In this document: one piece after another, positions 54,274 through 64,000 of the stretch | Layout: every line of letters starts with the position of its first letter | How positions within the stretch are numbered: position 1 is the stretch's first letter | NCBI GenBank assembly: GCA_964036045.1 | Contig: OZ038391.1 | Coordinates: forward strand, 45,728,711 to 45,792,710 | Length of the DNA: 64,000 nt | Source: Eutreptiella sp. 'Long Island Sound 2002' | Lineage: Eukaryota; Euglenozoa; Euglenophyceae; Eutreptiales; Eutreptiaceae | Reading direction: 5' to 3' | Made by a program: the position numbers and the translations under genes | The notes under the pieces: model-generated | The model's database searches: none | Told to the model about the DNA's origin: nothing | Seen by the model: the letters and a program-made list of their open reading frames with translations, nothing else

Positions 54274-56238
54274 GTGGCACCACCCTCCAGTTCTGGGTGC
54301 CCTGGCTGCGCCGCGAAATCCCGCGGGGGCAGTCACTGCCGCGGGCGGCGAGGCGGACACGCTCTATGGGACGTGACGGGCGCGAGGAGGACGCGGACGC
54401 GGCTGGCGACAAGCGCCCACACAGGGCCTGATGACGTGGGGAAGCGGCTACGTGAATGTGAATGCACACGAGCGCTCCGCAGAGTGCGACGGGGACGCTG
54501 CGCCATGGTCGAAGACGCACTCATGGACATCTTCGACTCTCTCGGGGACAGTCATGGTGGGGATGCGGCGTGGGAGGAATTCGTGGAGGTGCTGCAGGCC
54601 CTGGCCGACGAAGGCCTCGACGTGGACGACGACATGCTCTACGACGAGCCCACGCCCAGACCCCGTAAAGCTTCGTTCTCACACATTCCAGAGGCGGCAG
54701 CCGCGGGACTTGGACCGGCGGGCAGGGCGTTGCGAAATCTCTGTGGCGCCGCTGTGTGCCGCGCGGGCTGCGGGCTATCTATCGGGCTGGGGTGTCCCAC
54801 GCACAGCCGGGGCTGCGTCGACACAAACGGGGATCCCCGCAACTGCTTCGCATGTTCCAGTCGATCCACACGATGACCAAAGGGGTAAAACCCACTTCAG
54901 CACCGCCTACGGCAACCGCATTCCTGCATCCCAAATCCAGCTCGAAATGCAGGTGCCTGCAGAACACCACTGGCATAAACGCGCTGGACCCGCGCCCTCC
55001 ACCAAAGGCTCGACTACCAGTGCTGAATCAAATACGGGACATCTTCGCCACAGAGGCTCCGGGGAGGCTTTGGATGTGCAAGCTCGACCTCAGCAACGCT
55101 ACTGGAGCATCAGACTGCCGCAGAGCCAGAGAAGGACGTTCGTCATAAGGGCGGGGCGGCAACGCTGGCGGTATACTAGCCTGCCATTTGGCCGGGAATA
55201 CTGTCCGGTCATCTGTCAACGCCTGGTACAAGGCATCGTCTCGTCCACGCTGTGTGGGTATTCCGCCACCTGGCACGTCTACCCTGACGATGTCCTGATC
55301 ATAGCACGCTCGCAGAAGGTAGCGACACAAGCCATTCAGGCGGCGGCGCAGGCGCTGTGTGCAGCAGGATTCGTCATAAGCCCAAATCAGAAATGGAGCC
55401 CACCACGGACATCACTTTTATCGGAAAAAGACTGAACTCTGTAACTAGGTCCATCTCAAATACGACGGAAATGATGACGGCGGCCACGCGGCTGTTGGTT
55501 CACGCGCTGGGCCGCAGACGGATCTGCCGAAGGCAAATGGCCCGCCCGCTGGGCAGGTTGCAATGGGTGCTCAAGCCGCTGGCGGGAGGGGCGCCTTTCC
55601 TCGCGGGGTCATACCGAAGCATGTGCGCAGGATCACACTGGTTCACACGCGCGCTGGCGAGGTCTACGGGCACGGCGCTTGTGTTGGGCTTCCCGCAACA
55701 CGCTCTTCACTGCGCCACAGGCGCATGCAAGCGCACGTTTACTTTTTTCAGCGACGCGGCCCTAGATGGCGACGGGTTCCGGGCAGGGGTCGTGGGGGCC
55801 CTAGGTACATATTGCTCGTACTGATGCCCTCAGTGGGTATCTTCCCTTCAGCAGGCGGAGCTCTATGCTGCCTACGCCGCGATGAAAGTGGAAGCAGGGA
55901 ACCGCCTCCCCTCAATTGCCGTGGGAATCGATAACGACGCCTCCCGCATCTAGGCTTCAAAGATGTGGGCAACGCCGGATTCAATTGTACAGCGCTGTCT
56001 GCTCCGCCGCATTTTCTGGTTGCGGGCCTGGAGCAATCTGCAGGTGTCCACGTTTCGGGTGCTGTCCGCTTACAATCCTGCGGACCCCCTGAGTAGATGT
56101 TTTCGCGGGGCGTCATGGAGTGACGCCACAGCTGAGGCCGAGCGACGGCGCTCCGCCTGGGGGACCTCGCAGGCACCTTTTGACGCGCTTCACACATCTG
56201 CACCGCTCCCCGGCGTCTTCACATGTGCGCGCTCATGA
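54274..56238 (+). pseudogene. Reverse transcriptase-RNase H polyprotein remnant
   Basis: It starts with an unassigned segment (MVEDALMDIFDSLGDSHGGD at 54505). The polymerase core follows: LWMCKLDLSN (motif A) with a one-base loss right after it, RYTSLPFGREYCPVICQRLV, and YPDDVLIIA (motif C) near 55280, then GFVISPNQK and FIGKRL. The RNase H part has FFSDAALDG, QQAELYAAYAAM, GIDNDAS and SAYNPADPLSR, so its four acidic positions are present. There are stops at 55822 (TGA) and 55951 (TAG). The RT style, with LPFG and the NPADPLSR end, fits DIRS- or pararetrovirus-like elements. No integrase or tyrosine recombinase is seen. Confidence 0.65.
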
Positions 56239-56245
56239 CCGCCTC

Positions 56246-56345
56246 ACACACACACACACACACACACATGCACACACACACATTGCGTCGGGCCCGCTGG
56301 CCCGCACACACACAACGTCAGGCGCGCTGGCCCGCACACACACAA
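56246..56345 (+). repeat. CA-rich microsatellite
   Basis: Blocks of CACACA separated by two related copies of a GGCCCGCACACACAC segment. It lies just after the end of the retroelement coding region. Confidence 0.9.
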
Positions 56346-56606
56346 ACACACAAGACCCCCCTCTTCGGCCGGTCCCTGGCCTGCTGCAGGCCGCTGTAGC
56401 CTTATCTGGATGGTATGCAGGCCAACCAGCCAAGGCCACCGGACAGGCTGCACTCTCTCCCTCCGCCCAGGGCCACAGGCAGCTTTCAGATGCTCGCTGG
56501 ACTCCTTCTACCGTGAGCACGGCGTTTTGCCCTGTCGTGACTTCTGCTTTCCGGCGAGGCTAGGCTTTCCCGCGTAGCCCTATACTGGCTCGCATTCGCT
56601 CGCTGT

Positions 56607-56734
56607 TTTGTGAGTATTGCTCGAAGAAGCAGACTGTTGCAGTCACTCTAGCAGCATTTTCCAAACCTATATAGCGTTGTTGCCTGCCTGTGCACTCCTG
56701 AGCTCCCTTTCGCCCGCCCCGACCGACTGAACTG
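56607..56734 (+). repeat. 128-bp direct repeat, copy 1 (LTR-like)
   Basis: From TTTTGTGAGTATTGCTCG to CCCCGACCGACTGAACTG. It is nearly identical to 57037-57164 over the same length. Between the copies lie about 300 bp with a third short copy (GTGAGTATTGCTCGAAGAAG at 56986). The repeats follow the RT-RNase H remnant and may be its terminal repeats or a small tandem element. Confidence 0.85.
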
Positions 56735-57036
56735 ATGTTCCAAAGGAACGCAGGTTCTGTGCACAGGGCGGGGTGGGGGAAAGAGAGATGCAACAGTTTA
56801 CACTTGGACTGCTGCCTCTATCTTTGCAGTCCTTTTATTCTGTGAGCGCCTAGTCAGTTGTATAGACGTCTGCAGACGCCCTCCCACCCGCCCTCTGAAG
56901 CTGGCCTCTGGCCGGGCATGCAATTCCAACAGCAATCCGGTGCAGGAGTGTTCTCGTGGGGAGCGTACAACGACCGCAGATCAGTTGTGAGTATTGCTCG
57001 AAGAAGAAGTGTGTCAATTTTTTTTCGTCCTTTTAT

Positions 57037-57164
57037 TTTGTGAGTATTGCTCGAAGAAGCAGACTGTTGCAGTCACTCTAGCAGCATTTTCCAAAACTGT
57101 ACAACGTTGTTGCCTGCCTGTGCACTGCTGAGCTTCCTTTCGCCCGCCCCGACCGACGGAACTG
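57037..57164 (+). repeat. 128-bp direct repeat, copy 2
   Basis: Partner of 56607-56734, differing at a few positions in the middle (AAACTGTACAACG instead of AAACCTATATAGCG). Confidence 0.85.
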
Positions 57165-58701
57165 CATAACCTGGTTACAGACTGAGCTAGTCCTCACTAT
57201 GTGCTAGATCCGCTACCATAGTCATTTGTGGGATCATCGTAGCGCCGGACAGCTCTGAACCTTGATTCCGAAACATTGTTGCCGGATGGCGGGTTTCTGA
57301 GACTAGGCGCTCTTTTCATCTCATGACATTGGGGCACAAATTAAGAATGCTTTTCGACAGCAGCTGATACCGAGGAGATAGTGGAAAACCAGCATTTGCC
57401 TAAGCGAATGAGGCCCCACCTGTGAGGACGTTCGTATCACAGTTGCCGGTCCTAGTTGTGATACTGGCTGTGATGAAGGACAGGTAGTAACAAGAATGGA
57501 GAGTGATATGGATTAGGTTGACTCACGCTAAGACTGATTAGCACATTGTTCTACGGACAACAGCAGAAACGTCATTCAACGTTGTTCTACTCTGTAGTGC
57601 CTTGCAATGCATGACAAGGGTTCTTCCGCCAACATTAGAAAGGGTGCTACCTATCCGTCCATCAGAAAGTTTCCAAGGGTTTGATGGTCTTGTGAACAAT
57701 GAATGAATCAGGGCTGTCCAACGATGGGACACATCATTGTAGATTCTCACTTAGAACAAGTTGAGTGGGCATAATGAGCCATCCAAGCTTCATCCCACCC
57801 CTCCTTTCCCCTAAAACTGAGTTTTCCCCTTTGAGGGTGTGGGGGTATTTTTTGTTCGAATTGTACAAACGCTTAATTCCCAAGTTTTACTTTTTGGGCT
57901 ATGGTGCACGGATAGATGCAAAACTGGCCTATGTAGCATTTCCCAAATATTTAGGCCCGTCTTAGTATGAAGTGCATGTGAAAGCCAAAGCTGGATACAC
58001 TTGAGAAGTGCCCTCTTAATATTGTGTAACATCGACGTTGTGAAGTGAGGGCATGTGCTTGTGGGAGGACTGGCATTATACCAAGGTGCATGCAAATGTT
58101 TGCAAAATTGAGCATTATGTCAAGGCTCGGCACACCGGTTTGCAAGCTGTTGCCTTTGGTCTCTCTTTTGGTGCCATCGTTATGTCTTTCTTCTACCCCC
58201 CCCCCCCTCCCCCTAGAATACCCCCCCCCTGCACAGTCCCCCAAGGGACACCGTCACTTGCACATTTGCCCCCCAAAGTGGCAAGCCTTGAAAAGCCTCC
58301 ACCAGTTACCAGCAAGCATGTTGAAGCACAGTGCGGAGCCTGGTGCATAGTCCCCCGCGGAGGTGGGACACCGTCCCTTGGGAACAGTCCTCCGGGCGTG
58401 GGGAACACTGTCACGCATTGTTGGGGGGCTGTTCCAGGGGGCCGCCGGGGGGGGGGGTATTTGCAGGGCCTCCCTTAGCGTGTAGGCAGCAACTGCATGT
58501 GCTTCATTTCCAAAAGTAGGCAACATCGTGTGTTTGGTGAACCAGCGTGGCATGCAAACTTCACCATCGCGAGGTGCACAAAGCGCCCAGTGTGCTGCTT
58601 CTTTCGTGTGACGCAACGGGGGATTTGCCTTGCACTGCGCTCAGCTCCTTTTTTTTTTTGCAAACAAAGCTTCTGCATTGTGATTGCAGTGAATTTCTGG
58701 T
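57165..58701. other. No recognised gene; C-rich tracts
   Basis: The sequence up to about 58000 has no open frame worth reporting. 58190-58460 contains runs of C and G and repeated CCCCGGG/GGGACACCGTC-type words. These resemble the private repeats of the transposons, but I see no element ends. The last 200 bp, with a T-run at about 58650, are the upstream region of the phosphatase gene. Confidence 0.4.
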
Positions 58702-59379
58702 ATGCCTTCTGACGGCATCACACATGTGACCTTGTTGCGCCACGGTGAAAGCCTCGCGCAGTCGGCAAGAGCACTGGGGCAAAACCGGCACGATGAGTCG
58801 TTTCGGGATTGCCACTTGAGTAAAAAGGGAGCGGAGCAGGCGAGGCGAGCTTGGGATGGCAGGCCACCTCCACAGCTCATCGTGGTTAGTCCTTTGACAA
58901 GGGCTCTTGCGACGACTTTGTTGTGCTTCCATCAATTCCCTACGGTGCCAATCGTTTGCCACCCGTTAGTCATGGAGGCAGTGACAGTGGAGGATTGCAT
59001 TCCTGAGAACATGCCACGTTCATTAAGTGAATTGGCCGCGGACCCGCAATTATGCATGCATCCCGCTTTTGGGACCATCGATTTCACGATGCTTGGCCCT
59101 GAATGGCCCAAGGACGTGTTTTCCACATCTCCACTATCAAAGGTATCGTCGTTTCTAACATGGCTTTCGAACCGGCCAGAAGCGAGCATCGTGGTCGTGT
59201 CGCATTATTACACCATTCGAAGTCTTGTAAATTGCGATCGTGTCAAAAATTGTGTACCGCTCGAGTATCGCCTCGTGCGCCAAAAGCTCATACCAATAAG
59301 TGATGCACCTGATTGTCCGAAGCAGAAGGAGGCGGCAAAAAACAGCCACAAGGGTGGCCGTCGCCTCATGACCTGCTGA
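58702..59379 (+). CDS. Histidine phosphatase superfamily protein
   Basis: 225 codons in one exon, ATG to TGA. TLLRHGES (Arg13, His14) is the phosphohistidine motif of the phosphoglycerate mutase-like fold. SPLTRALATT supplies the second Arg (67), a Glu in MEAVTVED (92 or 97) is the likely acid, and VVVSHYYTIRSLV supplies the second His (168). These enzymes remove or transfer phosphate through a phosphorylated histidine; substrates range from sugar phosphates to proteins and cannot be told here. The C-terminal 40 residues are basic and look disordered. Intact, with none of the lesions seen in the transposons, so I take it as a functional host gene. Confidence 0.9.
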   Translation: MPSDGITHVTLLRHGESLAQSARALGQNRHDESFRDCHLSKKGAEQARRAWDGRPPPQLIVVSPLTRALATTLLCFHQFPTVPIVCHPLVMEAVTVEDCIPENMPRSLSELAADPQLCMHPAFGTIDFTMLGPEWPKDVFSTSPLSKVSSFLTWLSNRPEASIVVVSHYYTIRSLVNCDRVKNCVPLEYRLVRQKLIPISDAPDCPKQKEAAKNSHKGGRRLMTC

Positions 59380-60110
59380 TGGAGATCCTGAGGGAGGGGG
59401 AGGGCTGGATGCGGCGATCATAGTTGCCTGATCAGAACGAGTAGAGTAGGCAAGCAGCCGCACGGGAGTGGGGACAAAGCCCCTGGGCAAGGGATGGGGC
59501 ATCCAGACTGGTTCCATCGCAACTCATCCAGCAACTGTTGGGAGGGCGACAACAATGTGACCATTGGGCCGGGGATCCCACTCTCAGCCGTAACACTAGC
59601 TCCCGCCCCCTCCCCAGGCCCACACCCACACCCCTCCATCCACACTACCCCAGAACCATGCAGGTACGCCTCCACAAACACCAAACCAGAGATACCAGCC
59701 GGCAAACCTGATCCATTGGCAGCCTTTTACCCTCTTGGTGTCCACTCCCCTGACCAGCACTGACAGGATTCGCATTCAATCTGCCTCGTCTGGGGGCTCA
59801 TGCTGCAGTTGCTGTGACAAGAGCTGTGGATGAAGTCCTTTTGATTTCTGCAGTTGCCTCCAGTTTGAGGCCGGAGACTGAGCTGCCAATTTTGCGTTGC
59901 GAAGTTGGTCATGTATGGGCCCATCTTCCGATGACAGGACCTATCAACTGATTTCTTGATCCTTCTTTACCCATGTTCGCACTTTTCTGTGCAGATGCTG
60001 CAATTCTCCCACTTGTAGCCCTGAGTTTGCCCTCTGTCTACCACTAGTATCCACTGAGACAAAAGCATACAATCCATCCGTGCACCTGTCTCCTACGACA
60101 TGCGCTCAAC
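59380..60110. other. No recognised feature
   Basis: The 3' flank of the phosphatase gene. Several short open frames on both strands are Pro/Ser-rich and without motifs. I see no RNA gene. Confidence 0.4.
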
Positions 60111-60112
60111 TG

Positions 60113-60115
60113 TTG

Positions 60116-60154
<39 letters not shown>

Positions 60155-60161
60155 TTGTTGC

Positions 60162-60192
<31 letters not shown>

Positions 60193-60200
60193 CTTGTTGT
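60113..60200 (+). repeat. CTG/TTG trinucleotide repeat
   Basis: About 11 CTG units passing into TTG units with CTG and TTC interruptions. Poly-Leu, poly-Val/Ala and poly-Asn frames arise from it on both strands and are not genes. Confidence 0.96.
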
Positions 60201-60224
60201 TACTGGTGTGTACCAACCCCCCTG

Positions 60225-60570
60225 GTGTTTTTACCAAAGACCCCCCCCCCCAATTCCTACCAATTTTTACTACCCCCCCCCCTCCACCCCATTTTAACCA
60301 AAAAAATCCCAGTAAGGTTTGGGGTTTTTTTAGGTAAGATTCGGGGGTTCTGTTGGTAAGAACTGGAAGTTTTTTCAGTAACATTGGATATCATTTGGTT
60401 TTTTTGGGTAGCCTTTGAAGAGGCGGGGGGATTTGGTAAGATTTCTTTTTTTTCGTAAGGTTTCGGGGTTTTCTTGGTAAGAACTGAGGTGTTTTTTTGT
60501 CAGATTGGGGGGGGGGGGGGGTTGGTAAAACCGTTTCAAGCGCCAGGGATTTTGGCCACAGATTTCAAAC
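60225..60570 (+). repeat. Degenerate T/G-rich repeat
   Basis: Recurring GGTAAGA words separated by runs of T and G (for example GTAAGATTTC, GTAAGAACTG twice), with long C runs at the start and a G run at about 60507-60520. It forms the transition from the trinucleotide repeat to the 41-bp satellite. Confidence 0.6.
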
Positions 60571-60574
60571 CCAC

Positions 60575-63500
60575 CATTTTTTTGTGGCCCCTCAATTTGG
60601 GGTTATGGACTCCCACGCTTCGGTGTGGCCCCTCAAGTTGGGGTCATGAACTCCCACGCGTCGGTGTGGCCCTCTCAAGTTGGGGTCATGAACTCCCACG
60701 CTTCAGTGTGACCCCTCAAAGTTGCGGTCATGGACTCCCACACTTCGGTGTGGCCCATCAATTTGGGGCTATGGACTCCCACGCTTCGGTGTGGCCTCTC
60801 GACTTGGGGTCATGGACTCCCGGGCTTCAGTGTGGCCCCTCAAGTTGCGGTTATGGACTCCCATGCTTCGGTGTGGCCCCTCAAGTTGGGGTCATGGACT
60901 CCCACGCTTCGGTGTGACCCCTCAAAGTTGGGGTCATGGACTTCCACGCTTCGGTATGGCTCCTCAAGCAATGGACTCCCACGCTTCAGTGTGGCCTCTC
61001 GACTTGCGGTCATTGACTCCCGCGCTTCGGTGTGGCCCCTCAAGTTGGTGTTACGGACTCCCGGGCTTCAGTGTGGCCTCTTGACTTGGGGTCATGGACT
61101 CCCACGCTTCGGTGCGACCCCTCAAGTTGGGGATATAGACTCCTACGCTTCGGTGTGGCCCCTCAACTTGGGGTCATGGACTCCCATGCTTCGGTGTTGA
61201 CCCTCAAGTTGGGGTTTTGGACTCCCACGGTTCGGTATGACCCCTCAAAGTTGGGGTTATGGACTCCCATGCTTCGGCGTGGCCCCTCAAGTTGGGGTTA
61301 TGGACTCCCGGGCTTCGGTGTGGCCCTCGACTTGGGGTCACGGGCTCCCACGCTTCGGTGTGACCCCTCAAGTTGGGGTCATGGACTCCCGGGCTTCAGT
61401 CTGGCTTCTCGACTTGGGGTCATGGGCTCCCACGCTTCAGTGTGACCCCTCAAGTTGGGCTTATGGACTCCCACGCTTCGGTGTGGCCGCTCTACTTGGG
61501 GTTATGGGCTGCCACGCTTTGGTGTGACCCCTCAAGTTGGGGTTATGGACTCCTGGGCTTTAGTGTGGCTTCTCCACTTGGGGTCATGGGCTCCCACGCT
61601 TCGGTGTGACCCCTCAAGTTGGGGTCATGGACTCCCACGCTTCGGTGTGGCCGCTCTACTTGGGGTTATGGACTCTTGGGCTTCGGTGTGGCCCCTCAAC
61701 TTGGGGTCATGCACTCCCATGCTTCGGTGTTGACCCTCAAGTTGGGGTTTTGGACTCCCACGGTTCGGTATGACCTCTCAAAGTTGGGGTTATGGACTCC
61801 CATGCTTTGGTGTGGCCCCTCAACTTGGGGTTATGGACTCCCGGGCTTCGGTGTGGCCCTCGACTTGGGGTCACGGGCTCCCACGCTTCGGTGTGACCCC
61901 TCAAGTTGGGGTCATGGACTCCCGGGCTTCAGTGTGGCTTCTCGACTTGGGGTCATGGGCTCCCACGCTTCGGTGCGACCCCTCAAGTTGGGGTTATGGA
62001 CTCCCACGCCTTGGTGTGGCCGCTCTACTTGGGGTTCTGGAGTGCCACGCTTCGGTGTGACCCCTCAAGTTGGGGTTGTGGACCTGGGCTTCAGTGTGGC
62101 TTCTCGACTTGGGGTCATGGGCTCCCACGCTTCGGTGTGACCCCTCAAGTTGGGGTCATGGAGTCCCACGCTTCGGTGTGGCCGCTCTACTTGGGGTTAT
62201 GGACTTCCACGCTTTGGTGTGGCTTCTCGACTTGGGGCCATGGACTCCCACGCTTCAGTGTGGCCCCTCAAGTTGGCGTCATTGAATCCCATGCTTTGGT
62301 GTGACCCCTCAAGTTGGGGTTATGGACTCGTGGGCTTCGATATGGCCTCTTGACTTGGGGTCATGGACTCCCACGCTTTAGTGTGGCCCCTAAAGTCATG
62401 GCTAAGGACTTCTACGCGTCGGTGTGGCCCCTCAAGCAATGGACTCCCATACTTGGGTGTGGCCCCCCAAGTTGGGGTGATTGACTCCCATGCTTGAGTG
62501 TGGCCCCTCAAGCAATTTACTCCCACGCTTTGGTGTGACCCCTCAAGTTGGGGTTATGGATTCCCGGGCTTCAGTTTGGCCTCTCGACTAGGGTTCATGG
62601 ACTTCCACGCTTTGGTGTGACCCCTCAAGTTGGGGTTATGGACTCCCATGCTTCGGTGTGGCCGCTCAAGTTGGGGTTATGGACTGCCACGCTTTGGTGT
62701 GGCCCCTCGATTTGGGGTCATGCACTCCCACCCTTCGGTTTGACTCTTCAAAGTTGGGCTGATGGACTCCCACGCTTGGCTGTGTCCACTCCAGTTGGGG
62801 CCATGAACTCCCGCGCTTCGGTGTGACATCTCAAAGTTGCGGTTATGGACTCACATGCTTTGAAGTGATCCCTCAAGTTGACATTATGGACTCCCGGGCT
62901 TTAGTTTGACTTCTAGACTTGGGGTCATGGGCTCCTACGCTTTGGTGTGACCCCTCAAAGTTGGGGTTATGGACTCATACGCTTCCGTGTGACCATTCAA
63001 AGTTGGGTTTATGGACTCCCACGCTTCGGTGTAGCCCCTCAAGTTGGGGTCATGGATTCCCACGCTTCGGTGTGGTTTCTCGACTTGGGGTCATGGACTC
63101 CCACGCTTCAGTGTGGCACCGTAGTCGGGGTCATGGATTTCCACGCCTCCAGCAATGGACTTTCACGCTTCGGTGTGGCCCCCGAAGTTAGGGTGAGGGA
63201 CTTGCATGCTTCGGTGTGGCCTCCCAATTGGGCGTGATTGACTCCCATGCTTCAGTGTGGCCCCTCAAGTTGGGGTTATGGCCTCGTACCTTTTGGTTTG
63301 ACCCCTCAAGTTGGGGTTATAGACTTCCACGCTTCCGTGTGGCTCCTCAAGCAATTCTCTCCCACGCTTGGGTATGACTCCTCAAGTTGGGGTTATGGGG
63401 TCCGAGGCTTCGGTTTGGCCTCTCGACTTTGGGTCACGGACTCCCATGCTTCGGTGTGGCCCCTCAAGTTGGGGTTCTGGACTGCCACGCTTCGTTGTGG

Positions 63501-64000
63501 CTTCAGGTCGGGGTCATGGACTCCCACGCTGCAGTGTGGCCCCTCAGGTTTGGGTCATGGACTGCCACGCTTCAGTGTGACCCCTCAAGTTGGGGTTTTG
63601 GACTCCCACGCTTCAGCGTGTCTTTTGCAGTTGGGGTCACGGAGTCCCGCGCTTCGTTGTGACCCCTCAAAGTTGGGGTTTTGGACTCCCATGCTTCGGT
63701 GTGACTCTTCAAGGTAGGGTTATTGACTGCCACCTTTTGGTGTGTCCGCTCAAGTTGGGTTTATGGACTCCCACGCTTCGGCTTGACCCCTCAAAGTTGA
63801 GGTTATGCACTCCCATGCTTCAGTGTGGCCCCTCAAGTTGGCATCATGGACTCCCATGCTGCAGTGTTGTTCCTCAAGTTGGGGTCATGGACTCCCACGC
63901 TTCGGCGTGGCCCCTCAAGTTGGCGTCATGGACTCCCATGCTTCGGTGTAGCTCCTCAAGTCGGGGTTATGGATTCCCGGGCTTCAGTGTGGCCTCTTGA
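60575..64000 (+). repeat. 41-bp satellite array, runs off the window
   Basis: Unit of about 41 bp: ATGGACTCCCACGCTTCGGT, then GTGGCCCCTCAAGTTGGGGTC. About 80 copies with point variants (GGCC/GACC, CACGCTTC/CGGGCTTC) and a few deleted units. Since 41 is not a multiple of three, an open frame passes through all three phases of the unit, giving a 41-residue protein period; the many 60-170 codon frames are by-products. Multi-unit blocks repeat, for example 61170-61470 resembles 61715-62000. Confidence 0.95.

Noticed and set aside
60080-60384. Poly-Leu, poly-Val/Ala and poly-Asn frames
   Set aside because: Products of the CTG/TTG trinucleotide repeat.

Overview
The window is eukaryotic nuclear DNA. 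It contains two host-type genes and is otherwise nested transposable elements between two satellite arrays. A six-exon GT-AG gene for a proteasome assembly chaperone (PSMD9/Nas2) and a one-exon histidine phosphatase are the only genes I would call cellular. The mixture of GC-rich DNA transposons carrying a 2-oxoglutarate dioxygenase, a piggyBac-like transposase and several reverse transcriptases would fit an alga or another protist, but the species cannot be read from the sequence.

Layout. 1-118 holds one inverted unit of a 105-bp satellite. 119-1190 holds a decayed minus-strand gene. 1195-7600 is the 105-bp satellite in plus orientation, about 60 units with higher-order duplications. 9526-12262 (minus) is PSMD9. 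13317-42180 is an old transposon ('X') split by later insertions. 42300-54200 is a minus-strand transposon ('E5'), itself split by a retroelement pseudogene (43815-48490) and by transposon E1c. 54274-57164 is a second retroelement remnant. 58702-59379 is the phosphatase. 60575-64000 is a 41-bp satellite running off the end.

Nesting inside X. Element E1b (27837-41340, 5' end repeated at 14811-15329) sits in X with a 2-bp target duplication CA. E4 (15330-27370, piggyBac-like) lies at the junction of a 985-bp direct duplication of X plus E1b. A longer E1 copy (15548-22376) sits in E4 (duplication GG). E2 (29010-34256, duplication TA) and E3 (35256-40720, duplication AA) sit in E1b. Another E1 copy, E1c (48848-52179, duplication AC), sits in E5. 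E1 and E3 share the terminal repeat TGTAACTACGAAG; E2 has a different terminal repeat.

How the genes appear to work together. E1, E2, E3 and, as far as preserved, E5 follow one plan. First comes gene A, a large protein whose E1 version has a clear HxD...H...R dioxygenase core; it is joined through an intron to a coiled-coil exon. Then comes gene B, a putative DDE transposase with IDGT-, DGKG-, CWLC-, HGxxR- and ExRHK-type motifs. The most striking feature is that each element carries its own private family of short palindromic, mostly CG-core repeats (TTGGCGCGCGCCAA in E1, GTTATCGCGCGATAAC in E2, a TTTTAGCGCGCGTCAAAA-like motif in E3, TGTTACCGGTAACA in E4, CATAGCGCGCGCTATG in X). They lie almost only in introns, gene-gene spacers and element ends. 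I regard this, coupled with the encoded dioxygenase, as the best candidate for an undescribed system.
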